Shown: positions 1 through 6,545 of the stretch, piece after piece
How positions within the stretch are numbered: the first letter of the stretch is position 1
How the letters are laid out: each line of letters starts with the position of its first letter
The notes under the pieces: model-generated
What the model was told of the DNA's origin: nothing
Database searches by the model: none
Seen by the model: the letters and a program-made list of their open reading frames with translations, nothing else
Position numbers and translations under genes: made by a program
Assembly: GCA_030040815.1 (NCBI GenBank)
Contig: JASHSZ010000205.1
Span: 1-7,384 of the forward strand
DNA length: 7,384 nucleotides
Source: Streptosporangiaceae bacterium
GTDB lineage: Bacteria; Actinomycetota; Actinomycetes; Streptosporangiales; Streptosporangiaceae
Reading direction: 5' to 3'

Positions 1-1105
1 CGTCTGCCGCTGGTATGGACGCCGCGAGGTACTGTCCCGCGGGCAGCCCGGCGGCGTCAGACTTGTCGATCACCCAGCGCACCGGCGAGCCGACCACGGC
101 CGCGAACGGCAGGCTGGTGACCCGGCTGCCGTAGATCACGTGCACGCTGACGATGGGCGACGGCCGCAACAGCGACCACCGGGCGGCCTCGCCAGCCGAC
201 GCCGCCGGGGCCAGCGCCGCGGCCGCTCCGGGAGGCACCGCGAGCACCACACCGTCAGCCCGGATCTCCTCGGCTGTTCCGCCGGACACTGCCTCTGGCG
301 TGGCTGCCGACCGGCCGGGCTCGGCGGACGTGGCTCTGACGAGGTATCCGCCGGCCAGTCCCGACTCGACGGCCGTAGCCCGGACGCCCAGCCTGATCGT
401 GACGCCGAGACTGCCGAGCAAGGCGACAGCCGAGCCGCCGTGCAGCCCGCTGAGCGGCACAGCGGGCACGCCGATGTCGGCATTGTCGCGCCCGGCCAGC
501 ACGACGGTTCTGATGGCGCTGGCCGCGAGCGCGAGGTCGGCGTGCTCCGGCGCGACGTTGAGCGCGGCCACGCACAGCCAGTCCCACAGCCTGGCGCGAG
601 CCCGCTCGTCCTGCCAGTGCTGGGCCAGCCAGCCGCCCAGGCTGCGCCCGTCGCCGCCGAGGGGGTCGGTGAACTGCAGGGCGACCCCCACACCGGCGAC
701 CTTGAGGCGCTCGGTCACCGACAGTAACCGATAGCCCGCGAGCGACCTCACCAGATGCGCCGGGGCCGGCAGCGCAGACCGGCGCAGCCGGGCCCTCGCC
801 GGGCCACCGATCGCGGCGCCATCCAGAACCGTCAGGTCGAGCCGGTCCTGTATCGAGCAGGAACCCGCTACACCGAGCCGAGCCAGCAACTCCCGGTAGG
901 CCGTGCAGCACCGTAAGAAAGCGTGCTGACCGTTATCGATCGTCAGTCCCCGCCGGATGAACGAGCAGGTAGCGCCGCCAAGCCACGGTCGGCCTTCGAT
1001 GAGCGTGACGACGCGTCCGGCATCTGCCAATTCGATCGCCGCGCTGATGCCCGCAAGCCCCCCGCCGATCACGACGACGTCGGCGCGGTTCGCCGCCAGC
1101 GTCAT
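1..1105 (-). CDS. hpnE: Hydroxysqualene dehydroxylase HpnE (FAD-dependent), 3' end cut by window
   Basis: Likely converts hydroxysqualene to squalene in the HpnC-HpnD-HpnE route that feeds hopanoid synthesis. Reading back from the ATG at 1105 gives an open frame of 368 residues to the window edge; the family usually has about 450 residues, so the C-terminal substrate/FAD-binding part is missing. Visible motifs are a Rossmann FAD-binding segment VVVIGGGLAG (residues 10-19) followed by an acidic strand end at E37, the RPWLGGAT segment (39-46), and DNGQHAF (57-63) followed by an RCCTAYRELL stretch, which is typical of the squalene-associated desaturase family. GGAGG and GGGGG purine tracts lie upstream of the ATG, the nearer with 6 nt spacing. 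The gene diverges from the cvn operon and nothing precedes it on its own strand, so hpnC and hpnD, if present, are not immediately upstream. Family assignment comes from recalled motifs; another phytoene desaturase or amine oxidase relative is the main alternative. Confidence 0.85.
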   Translation of the reverse strand, partial: MTLAANRADVVVIGGGLAGISAAIELADAGRVVTLIEGRPWLGGATCSFIRRGLTIDNGQHAFLRCCTAYRELLARLGVAGSCSIQDRLDLTVLDGAAIGGPARARLRRSALPAPAHLVRSLAGYRLLSVTERLKVAGVGVALQFTDPLGGDGRSLGGWLAQHWQDERARARLWDWLCVAALNVAPEHADLALAASAIRTVVLAGRDNADIGVPAVPLSGLHGGSAVALLGSLGVTIRLGVRATAVESGLAGGYLVRATSAEPGRSAATPEAVSGGTAEEIRADGVVLAVPPGAAAALAPAASAGEAARWSLLRPSPIVSVHVIYGSRVTSLPFAAVVGSPVRWVIDKSDAAGLPAGQYLAASIPAAD

Positions 1106-1177
1106 GCCTGACCCCCGTTCCTCCCCGACCCCCGTCGACGTGCCAACACGCCACTTTGCAGCAGCAGGCACGCGCGG

Positions 1178-1183
1178 ATTCTA
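1178..1183 (-). promoter_or_regulatory. Candidate -10 box for hpnE
   Basis: On the minus strand this reads TAGAAT, five of six matches to TATAAT, in an otherwise G/C-rich stretch. It would put a transcription start near 1171 and leave a leader of about 65 nt before the hpnE ATG. No good -35 hexamer sits 16-18 bp upstream (the bases there are G/C-rich), so this is a weak prediction based on the -10 box and its position. Confidence 0.3.
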
Positions 1184-1269
1184 GCGAAACGAGGTGCGGT
1201 CCGGGCGGTGCCAGGCCGGTCCCGGCCGGGGCGCCCTCCTCGGGCTTGGGGTCCGTGGCCAGGACTTTA

Positions 1270-1311
1270 TCCCCGAATTCGGACGGCTAATGCGGATTCA
1301 TATTTCGGGGA
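1270..1311 (+). promoter_or_regulatory. Inverted repeat covering an upstream Shine-Dalgarno; possible leader hairpin or operator
   Basis: The arms TCCCCGAA (1270-1277) and TTCGGGGA (1304-1311) are perfectly complementary over 8 bp. The right arm contains most of the GGGGAG ribosome-binding sequence (1307-1312) that lies 8 nt before the ATG at 1321. A second stem overlaps the left arm: GAATTCG (1275-1281) with CGGATTC (1293-1299), 7 pairs including one G-T wobble and an 11-nt loop. Because the two stems share 1275-1277 they exclude each other. As RNA this could gate translation; as DNA it could be an operator between the divergent genes. Whether it is transcribed depends on an unlocated start site: a -10-like CATATT at 1299-1304 would place the start after it. 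Confidence 0.3.
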
Positions 1312-1320
1312 GCCATTACG

Positions 1321-1371
1321 ATGTTACGCTCCAATATCGCCCGCGGATTTCGCAGCCAGCGGGTGCGATGA
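1321..1371 (+). CDS. Possible 16-residue leader peptide upstream of cvnA
   Basis: A short reading frame MLRSNIARGFRSQRVR starts with an ATG 8 nt after GGGGAG (1307-1312), the best Shine-Dalgarno match in this region. It ends at TGA 1369-1371, which overlaps the ATG at 1368-1370 of the cvnA frame as ATGA, the usual geometry of translational coupling. The second codon is TTA, the rare leucine codon read by the bldA tRNA in streptomycetes. The peptide is basic, with five Arg, and I recognise no homologue. It may be a regulatory upstream frame that delivers ribosomes to cvnA, or a chance frame; if cvnA starts upstream of 1321 this call falls. Confidence 0.3.
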   Translation: MLRSNIARGFRSQRVR

Positions 1372-3953
1372 CGACCCGACCCGATCACTCTGGGGCCTCC
1401 TGCATGGGACTGCGGCACAGATCAATCCGCCTCCGCATCGGCATCCTCATCGCGATCCCGGTGCTCTTCTTGGTGCTGCTGTACGCCTTCACGGCCAACC
1501 TGACGCTCGGAAACGCGCTGACCCAGATGCGAGCGAAGGCGCTCCGGGCAGACGTGGTCAACCAGCTCACCGCGTTCCAGCAGCAGGCTGCGCTCGAGTG
1601 CAGCTTCGCGCTGCTGAGCCTGGCCGCGCCGACCGACACGCAGATCACCGGCCAGCTGGTTATCGAGCAGGCCGCGACCAGCAAGGCACTGTCGCGGCTG
1701 GAGATCGACTTCCGGTCCCCGGCGGTGACAGGCAGCGCAACTGCCGGCGAACTCGCGGCCATACACGCGATGGTCGCTCAGTCCGCCACACTGAACCGGA
1801 CGCGCAGCGCGGTCGCGGACCACGCGATCACCAAGCAAGCGGCGCTCAGCAGCTACGACTCGATCATCGAGTCAGGCAATCATGTCCTGGCGACGATCAT
1901 CTCCACCCAGGCGGGCGCCGTGATGGCGACGCAGGACCTGGACCTGCTCAACCTCGACCGCGCCGCCCAGGCAGCCGCGGGCGAGTACGACCTGCTCAGC
2001 GCGGACCTGCTCCAGGGCAATTACTCCATTCCCGACCGCATGACGATGGCCTCGCTAGCGGGTACCCGGCAGCAACTGATTGACGACTGGCTGCCTGATC
2101 TTGCCAGTGCGTACCGCGCCGGATTCGGGAAGTACCTCACCGCGTCGATCAGCAGCTCGATGACGGGTGCGGAGTCGACCCTCAGGAGCACGCGATGGTT
2201 TACCGGCGCACCGCCCGCCAGCGTGGTCCAGGCCCGGACGGCCTTCATCAACTACCTGGTCGCCATCCACAAGGCACTCAGCCAGGCCGGCGCACGACTT
2301 CAGCAGACGCTCGACCAGCAGGCGAGCACGGCCGAGCTGCAGCTGGCGGTGGCCGCCGGGCTAGGGCTGCTGGCCATCATCGGGTCGATCGGCCTCTCCA
2401 TCGTGCTCGGCCGCGGCATGCTGCGCCAGCTGCGTGAACTGCGCCAGTCGGCGCTCTCCCTCGCGAACGATGAGCTACCGCGCGTCATGAGCCAGATTCG
2501 CGCCGGGGAGGCCGTAGACGTCGACGAGCAGCCGCCTGCCAGTCCCGCGACCAACAACGAGATCGAGCAGGTGCGCGCCGCGTTCAGCACGGTGCAGCGT
2601 GCAGCCATGCAGTCTGCGGTGTACGAGGCGCAGCTGCGGCGTGGCATCAGCGACGTGTTCAGGAACCTGGCTGGCCGCAGCCAGTCGCTGCTGCACCGGC
2701 AGCTGACGCTGCTGGATGGCATGGAACGCCGAGCCACCGAGCCCGAGCAGCTGGAAGACCTGTTCCGGATCGACCACCTAACGACCCGAATGCGCCGGCA
2801 CGCCGAGGGTCTCATCATCCTGTCCGGTGACTCGCCTGCCCGAGGCTGGCGTCACCCTGTCCCGCTGATCGACGTGCTGCGGGCGGCGGTCGCTGAGGTC
2901 GAGGACTACACGCGGATCCGAGTGCTGTGCCGGACGGGGGCCTCGGTTTCTGGTCACGCGGTGGCCGACGTGATCCACTTGCTCGCCGAACTGGCGGAGA
3001 ACGCCACGGTTTTCTCGCCGCCCAACACGCCGGTGCGAATGCAGGGCGACATCGTGGGCCGTGGTTTCGCGGTCGAGATCGAAGATCGAGGCCTGGGTAT
3101 CTCCACGGCCAGGCTCGAGGAGATCAACGCCAACCTGGCCAACCCACCGCAGTTCGACCTGGCCGGCAGCGACCGGCTCGGCCTTTTCATCGCCGGCCAG
3201 CTGGCGCACCGCCACGACATCAAGATCACCCTGCGGCCATCCGTCTACGGCGGAACCACGGCCATTGTGCTGATCCCGATAGAGCTTGTCGTGGCCGAGA
3301 AGGCCATCGGCATCGGGCCCATGCTGCCTGCAGCCGAGGAAGACGGGCGGCGGTACGACCGGATCGCCGGTCGCCACGCCGCACTGACGGCCGTCCCCTC
3401 GGGCAACGGACACAACGCGAAAGCCGACATCGACTATCCCAGCCCGACCGGCACACCCGAGCAGCGGCTGACCGGGGCGGCGTTCAGCTTCGGTCGGCTA
3501 ACACCGCAGGATGCCAGCGACGATCACGGGCCCGGCCCGGCCCAGCCGCTCCGGCTGGCCCCGCTCGTCGACGACGGCGAAGGCGACGACCAGGGTTTGG
3601 CGGTCGCGGAGGCTGGCGAGCTTGGCTTGCCGGTGCGCGTCCGGCAGGCGAGCCTGGCGCCGCAACTCCGGGAGGCCCCGGCCGAGGAATCCGGCTTCAT
3701 CAGCGGCGGCTTCAGCCTGCCTGTCAGGCGCACCCCGGTGGCCGAGCCTGTCGCGGAGCGGCCAGCTGACACCGACGCGCCGCAGCCCACCGTCGCGCCG
3801 ACCTCACCGGAAGCCGCGCGAGACATGGTGAGCGCCCTGCAGCGAGGCTGGCAGCTCGGCCGTGCCGAAGCCCGGTTCGGATCCGGCGACGAGACCCCCG
3901 AGCGGGCGACGCCCGACCGACCCGATGAGGCCGGCCACCACGACGACGACTAG
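1368..3953 (+). CDS. cvnA: Conservon sensor histidine kinase-like protein with NIT-type sensor domain (CvnA)
   Basis: Membrane sensor of the conservon, 861 residues from this ATG. Segments in order: basic N-terminus; membrane helix 22-45; extracytoplasmic helical domain about 46-322 resembling the nitrate/nitrite-sensing (NIT) fold; membrane helix 324-348; HAMP-like linker to about 412; a dimerisation-like helix with FRIDHLTTRMRRHAEGL (His470); HATPase about 532-637 with N-box E541/N545, DRGLG (573-577) and DRLGLF around G605; then a long Pro/Ala/acidic tail with LPVRVRQASLAPQLR (754-768) and MVSALQRGWQLGR (820-832), both seen in this family. The classical HisKA phosphoacceptor block is not evident, as usual for CvnA. 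The frame is open back to a GTG at 1194, but residues before 1368 look unlike the family. ATG 1404 (MGLRHRS, 849 residues, GGGG 8 nt upstream) is a serious alternative start. It is followed by cvnB after 27 nt. Confidence 0.9.
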   Translation: MTTRPDHSGASCMGLRHRSIRLRIGILIAIPVLFLVLLYAFTANLTLGNALTQMRAKALRADVVNQLTAFQQQAALECSFALLSLAAPTDTQITGQLVIEQAATSKALSRLEIDFRSPAVTGSATAGELAAIHAMVAQSATLNRTRSAVADHAITKQAALSSYDSIIESGNHVLATIISTQAGAVMATQDLDLLNLDRAAQAAAGEYDLLSADLLQGNYSIPDRMTMASLAGTRQQLIDDWLPDLASAYRAGFGKYLTASISSSMTGAESTLRSTRWFTGAPPASVVQARTAFINYLVAIHKALSQAGARLQQTLDQQASTAELQLAVAAGLGLLAIIGSIGLSIVLGRGMLRQLRELRQSALSLANDELPRVMSQIRAGEAVDVDEQPPASPATNNEIEQVRAAFSTVQRAAMQSAVYEAQLRRGISDVFRNLAGRSQSLLHRQLTLLDGMERRATEPEQLEDLFRIDHLTTRMRRHAEGLIILSGDSPARGWRHPVPLIDVLRAAVAEVEDYTRIRVLCRTGASVSGHAVADVIHLLAELAENATVFSPPNTPVRMQGDIVGRGFAVEIEDRGLGISTARLEEINANLANPPQFDLAGSDRLGLFIAGQLAHRHDIKITLRPSVYGGTTAIVLIPIELVVAEKAIGIGPMLPAAEEDGRRYDRIAGRHAALTAVPSGNGHNAKADIDYPSPTGTPEQRLTGAAFSFGRLTPQDASDDHGPGPAQPLRLAPLVDDGEGDDQGLAVAEAGELGLPVRVRQASLAPQLREAPAEESGFISGGFSLPVRRTPVAEPVAERPADTDAPQPTVAPTSPEAARDMVSALQRGWQLGRAEARFGSGDETPERATPDRPDEAGHHDDD

Positions 3954-3968
3954 ACCGACAGCGACACA

Positions 3969-3976
3969 GGGGAGGA
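3969..3976 (+). promoter_or_regulatory. Strong ribosome-binding site of cvnB
   Basis: GGGGAGGA lies 4 nt before the cvnB ATG (5 nt from the end of GGAGG) and is the strongest Shine-Dalgarno in the operon. cvnC and cvnD have weaker sites, so CvnB may be made in excess over its partners. Confidence 0.6.
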
Positions 3977-3980
3977 TGAC

Positions 3981-4394
3981 ATGAGCCGTACCGGGCAACT
4001 GGATTGGCTGCTTGATGATCTGGTTGACCGGGTCGCCCAGATCGAGAAGGCAGTCATCCTTTCTCGGGACGGGCTGGCCATTGGCTCATCGGCAGAACTG
4101 AGCCGGGAGGACTCCGAGCACCTGTCTGCTGTCGCCGCCGGCTTCCAGAGCCTGGCCAGAGGGGTCGGTCAACAGTTCGGCTGCGGGCTGCCGAGACAGA
4201 CGATCGTCGAAATGGAGTCGGCCTTCCTGTTCGTCACGGCGGCGGGCGAAGGCAGCTGCCTGGCGGTGCTGGCCGCAGCCGATGCTGAGGCAGCCGGCCA
4301 GATCGCGTACGAGATGGCGGTTCTCGTCCGGCGCGTCGGCGAACACATGGCGGTGAGCCCGCGTCCCCCTGCGAGTACTGCCGAGGCGGTGTGA
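3981..4394 (+). CDS. cvnB: Roadblock/LC7 domain protein (CvnB)
   Basis: A 137-residue cytoplasmic protein made almost entirely of one roadblock/LC7 domain, the fold of MglB. It likely associates with the CvnD GTPase and the CvnA cytoplasmic region and modulates GTP turnover. Visible features are an opening helix LDWLLDDLVDRV (7-18), the strand-turn segment KAVILSRDGLAIGSS (23-37) typical of this fold, a central helix around SEHLSAVAAGFQSLARGV, then two strands (QTIVEMESAFLFVTAAG and SCLAVLAAAD), and a closing helix AAGQIAYEMAVLVRRVGEHM. The tail is short and Pro/Ala-rich. Length and order match CvnB proteins. It starts at an ATG with a strong ribosome-binding site. The TGA stop lies 6 nt before the cvnC GTG, and both genes share one reading frame. 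The family call is firm; GTPase-activating activity is inferred from MglB. Confidence 0.93.
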   Translation: MSRTGQLDWLLDDLVDRVAQIEKAVILSRDGLAIGSSAELSREDSEHLSAVAAGFQSLARGVGQQFGCGLPRQTIVEMESAFLFVTAAGEGSCLAVLAAADAEAAGQIAYEMAVLVRRVGEHMAVSPRPPASTAEAV

Positions 4395-4400
4395 CCGACA

Positions 4401-4763
4401 GTGCGCGGCGATCAGTGGCACGACCGTGGTGCCGGTCCGGTCGTCCGCCCGTACGCGCTGACCGGCGGCCGCACCCGGCCGACCGGCGAGACCATCGATC
4501 TGCTCGCGCTTGTCGGATCGACCGACGCCACGATGGACGAACTGCTGCTGCAGCCCGAATACGTGGCCGTGATACGTCAATGCCGGCAGCCCAAGCCGGT
4601 TGCCGACCTGGCCTCCGACCTGGATTTGCCTCTCGGTGTCGTCCGGATCCTGCTCTCCGACATGCGCGACCAAGGCATGGTCGTCATCCGTCCCCCGCTA
4701 CGGAGCAGGATGTCCGACCCGAAGCTGCTCAAGGATGTCGCTGATGCCCTTCGCAAACTCTGA
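4401..4763 (+). CDS. cvnC: DUF742 family protein (CvnC)
   Basis: A 120-residue conservon component of unsettled biochemical role, thought to be an adaptor in the CvnA-D complex. The family signature VRPYALTGGRTRP is at residues 15-27, followed by a TIDLLALV segment (31-38). Residues 65-96 form a winged helix-turn-helix-like unit (PVADLASDLDLPLGVVRILL then a DQGMVVI wing), ending in RPP (97-99) and a C-terminal helix LLKDVADALRKL. DNA binding has not been shown for the family as far as I know, and the fold may serve protein contacts. The GTG start is forced: the in-frame TGA of cvnB is only two sense codons upstream. A GAGGCGG stretch inside the end of cvnB, 11 nt upstream, may serve as ribosome-binding site. 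Its last 20 bases overlap cvnD. Confidence 0.92.
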   Translation: MRGDQWHDRGAGPVVRPYALTGGRTRPTGETIDLLALVGSTDATMDELLLQPEYVAVIRQCRQPKPVADLASDLDLPLGVVRILLSDMRDQGMVVIRPPLRSRMSDPKLLKDVADALRKL

Positions 4764-5346
4764 CTACGATGCCGCGGTCGACGGCCCGGTGTCGATCAAG
4801 ATTCTCATTGCGGGCGGGTTCGGGGCGGGCAAGACCACCCTGGTCTCGTCCGTCAGCGAGATCAGACCGCTGCGCACCGAGGAGGCGCTCAGCGAACCCA
4901 GCGTTCTGGTCGACACCCTGGACGGCGTCGAGGACAAGACGACTACCACGGTCGCGATGGACTTCGGCAGGATCACGGTCCGCGACGACCTTGTTGTCTA
5001 CCTGTTCGGTACGCCTGGCCAGCACCGTTTCTGGTTCATGTGGGACGAGCTCGCCTTAGGAGCGCTCGGCGCGGTCGTCATGGCCGACACGCGCCGGCTG
5101 GCCGACAGCTTCCCTTCGGTCGACTACTTCGAGCGGCGCGGGCTGCCCTTTGTCATCGCGGTGAACTGTTTCGACGGCGCGAAGCGCTATCGGCCCGATT
5201 CCGTCAGGGCCGCGCTCGACCTCAACCCTGGCGTGCCGGTCGTGCTGTGTGACGCCAGGCACCGCACCTCGTCTCGCGACGTGCTCGTCACGCTCGTGGA
5301 GTACGCGATCAGTCTGATCAACGACAGCGAGTTCATGACCGGCTAG
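4744..5346 (+). CDS. cvnD: Conservon small GTPase, MglA/Ras-like (CvnD)
   Basis: A 200-residue GTP-binding switch protein, the effector-like output of the conservon. Motifs: P-loop GGFGAGKT (24-31); a Thr-rich switch region KTTTTVAMDFGRI (65-77); the G3 equivalent LFGTPGQHRFWFM (87-99), where Gln93 follows GTPG as in this family; a G4-like NCFD (141-144) where Asn and Asp of NKxD are kept but Lys is lost; and a G5-like CDAR (169-172). The C-terminus ends in a helix without a lipidation motif. The ATG at 4744 was chosen because the P-loop then starts at the usual distance from the N-terminus and AAGGA (4731-4735) lies 8 nt upstream. The start overlaps cvnC by 20 nt, which suggests translational coupling. 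The 3' end overlaps the converging phosphatase gene by 14 bp. Confidence 0.94.
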   Translation: MPFANSDYDAAVDGPVSIKILIAGGFGAGKTTLVSSVSEIRPLRTEEALSEPSVLVDTLDGVEDKTTTTVAMDFGRITVRDDLVVYLFGTPGQHRFWFMWDELALGALGAVVMADTRRLADSFPSVDYFERRGLPFVIAVNCFDGAKRYRPDSVRAALDLNPGVPVVLCDARHRTSSRDVLVTLVEYAISLINDSEFMTG

Positions 5347-6490
5347 CGATCCCTCGGCCATCGCGCCAGATGATCGCCAGCGCGCAGTCGTCGGAGTTCG
5401 GCCCGCCACCTTGCATCGTCTGCACGAGCCTGGCAGCACCGGTATCGATGCCGCCGGTGATCAGCTGGTCTGCCGCGCCCAGCAGTCTGTCGATGCCCGC
5501 GTCGATGTCCCGGCCCGGCCCCTCCACCAGTCCGTCGGTGTACAGCATGAGCGCGTCGCCGAGCCGCAGGCTGCCTCGCTCGGGCCTGCTCCGCAGTTCG
5601 GGTACCACCCCGAGCACGATTCCCCTGGCTCTGGTCAGCCGCCACCGGCCGCTGCCGCTCTCGAAGTGGGCCGCGGGCGGGTGGCCGGCCGACGAGATGA
5701 GGTAGTCACCGGTGACGAGGTCGAGCGTCAGGTGCACCGCGGTGACGAAGCCTTCCGGCGGTCCGCCACGCTGTAGGTAGGCGTTGCACGCGGGCAGGTA
5801 CTCCGAGTGCGGGACCGAGCCCAGCAGCCCGCCAAACGCGCCCGAGAGCAGCAGAGCTCTAGTTCCCGCGTCGATGCCCTTCCCGGATACGTCCACCAGC
5901 GCAAGGTCGAGGACCTTGCCATCACAGGCGGACACCAGGAAGTCGCCGCCGAACGACGAGCCGCCCGCCGGGCGCAGTACCGAGACCGCGCCCCAGCCGT
6001 CCGGCAATTCCGGCATCGCGCCCTGTACCCGCAGCCTGTCCCGCAGCTCAACCAGCATCCGGTCGCCGCGCAGGCCCTGGATTCCGAGCTTGGCCCTCGT
6101 GCGCGCCAGGACATCGGCGAACAACGCAGTCACCACGATGGCCGCCACGATACCGAGCCCGGCCCGCTTGCCATTGACCCAGTCGATGGCGAGCATGACG
6201 GCGACAAGGCAGAACAAGACCCGCAGCGCGCGCGGCCAGAGCAGCAGTCCGCCAGCCAGCACCGGCAGGATCATGACGCCCGGTGACAGCCAGTCCGCCG
6301 AGGTCTTGAGGGCACCCACGCCGATCGCGATGGTCAGCAGGGCAAGGCCGAACGCCGTCCGCCGGTTCCTCGTGATGAACTGGCGGCGCACCCTCGCGCG
6401 CTGACGCGCCGCGGCCGTCCTGACCGTGGACCACAACTGGCGGCCAGCCTTCGCAACCATCTTGCCGGCACTGTACCGGTACACGCTCAC
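5333..6490 (-). CDS. Membrane-anchored PP2C/SpoIIE-type serine/threonine phosphatase
   Basis: Likely dephosphorylates Ser/Thr on a regulatory protein such as an anti-sigma-factor antagonist, as RsbU and SpoIIE do; the substrate is not visible here. From this GTG the protein has 385 residues: a basic N-terminus, four hydrophobic segments (about 46-61, 72-86, 88-104, 111-129), a helical linker with RTRAKLGIQGLRGDRML, then a complete phosphatase domain. Metal-binding and family motifs are GGDF (D183), DVSGKG (D200), AGHPP, LYTDGLVE (D319) and SDDCAL (D367, D368), so it should be active. No GAF or PAS domain is present. The frame stays open to an ATG at 6697 (454 residues, AGGGA 9 nt upstream), but that extension has a clearly lower G/C third position and a TTA codon and does not resemble the family. 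ATG 6460 (375 residues) is the other alternative. Its stop lies inside the end of cvnD. Confidence 0.85.
   Translation of the reverse strand: MSVYRYSAGKMVAKAGRQLWSTVRTAAARQRARVRRQFITRNRRTAFGLALLTIAIGVGALKTSADWLSPGVMILPVLAGGLLLWPRALRVLFCLVAVMLAIDWVNGKRAGLGIVAAIVVTALFADVLARTRAKLGIQGLRGDRMLVELRDRLRVQGAMPELPDGWGAVSVLRPAGGSSFGGDFLVSACDGKVLDLALVDVSGKGIDAGTRALLLSGAFGGLLGSVPHSEYLPACNAYLQRGGPPEGFVTAVHLTLDLVTGDYLISSAGHPPAAHFESGSGRWRLTRARGIVLGVVPELRSRPERGSLRLGDALMLYTDGLVEGPGRDIDAGIDRLLGAADQLITGGIDTGAARLVQTMQGGGPNSDDCALAIIWRDGRGIASRS
6472..6483. promoter_or_regulatory. Perfect 12-bp palindrome at the phosphatase gene start
   Basis: TGTACCGGTACA is perfectly self-complementary and lies just inside the preferred GTG start (6490), or 12 nt upstream of the alternative ATG start (6460). 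Half of it, TGTACCGG, recurs at 6547-6554 in the upstream gap. If translation begins at 6460 this would be a well-placed operator. It may instead simply encode Val-Tyr-Arg-Tyr. Confidence 0.25.
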
Positions 6491-6517
6491 CGACCATAAG
6501 TCTCGCTGTGCGGGTAC

Positions 6518-6545
6518 GTGCCGGACAGCGGCATGTGCCGGGCAG
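6518..6545. repeat. Imperfect 11-bp direct repeat upstream of the phosphatase gene
   Basis: GTGCCGGACAG (6518-6528) and GTGCCGGGCAG (6535-6545) differ at one base and start 17 bp apart, about 30 bp upstream of the preferred GTG. Tandem sites of this kind can bind regulators, but in G/C-rich DNA a match of this length could arise by chance. Confidence 0.3.

Noticed and set aside
140..734. Long plus-strand frames opposite hpnE
   Set aside because: They are Arg/Ala/Pro-rich antisense shadows of the hpnE coding strand, with no motifs.
1156..1182. Plus-strand TTGCAG with GATTCT as a cvnA promoter
   Set aside because: Spacing is only 15 bp and the -10 match is poor; the same bases fit better as the minus-strand TAGAAT box.
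1194..1367. N-terminal extension of cvnA from GTG 1194
   Set aside because: The 58 extra residues look unlike the family, precede the usual basic segment before membrane helix 1, and coincide with an AT-richer control region.
2300..2818. Minus-strand frame of 172 codons inside cvnA
   Set aside because: It is Ser/Arg-rich with no recognisable domain and lies opposite the conserved dimerisation region of CvnA.
2927..3769. Plus-strand frame of 280 codons shifted within cvnA
   Set aside because: It overlaps the HATPase domain and tail, has the Arg/Gly/Ala-rich composition of a shifted high-GC frame, and shows no motifs.
4086..4673. Minus-strand frame of 195 codons opposite cvnB and cvnC
   Set aside because: It spans the antisense of two well-supported genes and shows no family features.
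5784..6404. Plus-strand frame of 206 codons opposite the phosphatase
   Set aside because: Low-complexity Ser/Pro/Arg/Thr sequence mirrors the phosphatase coding strand.
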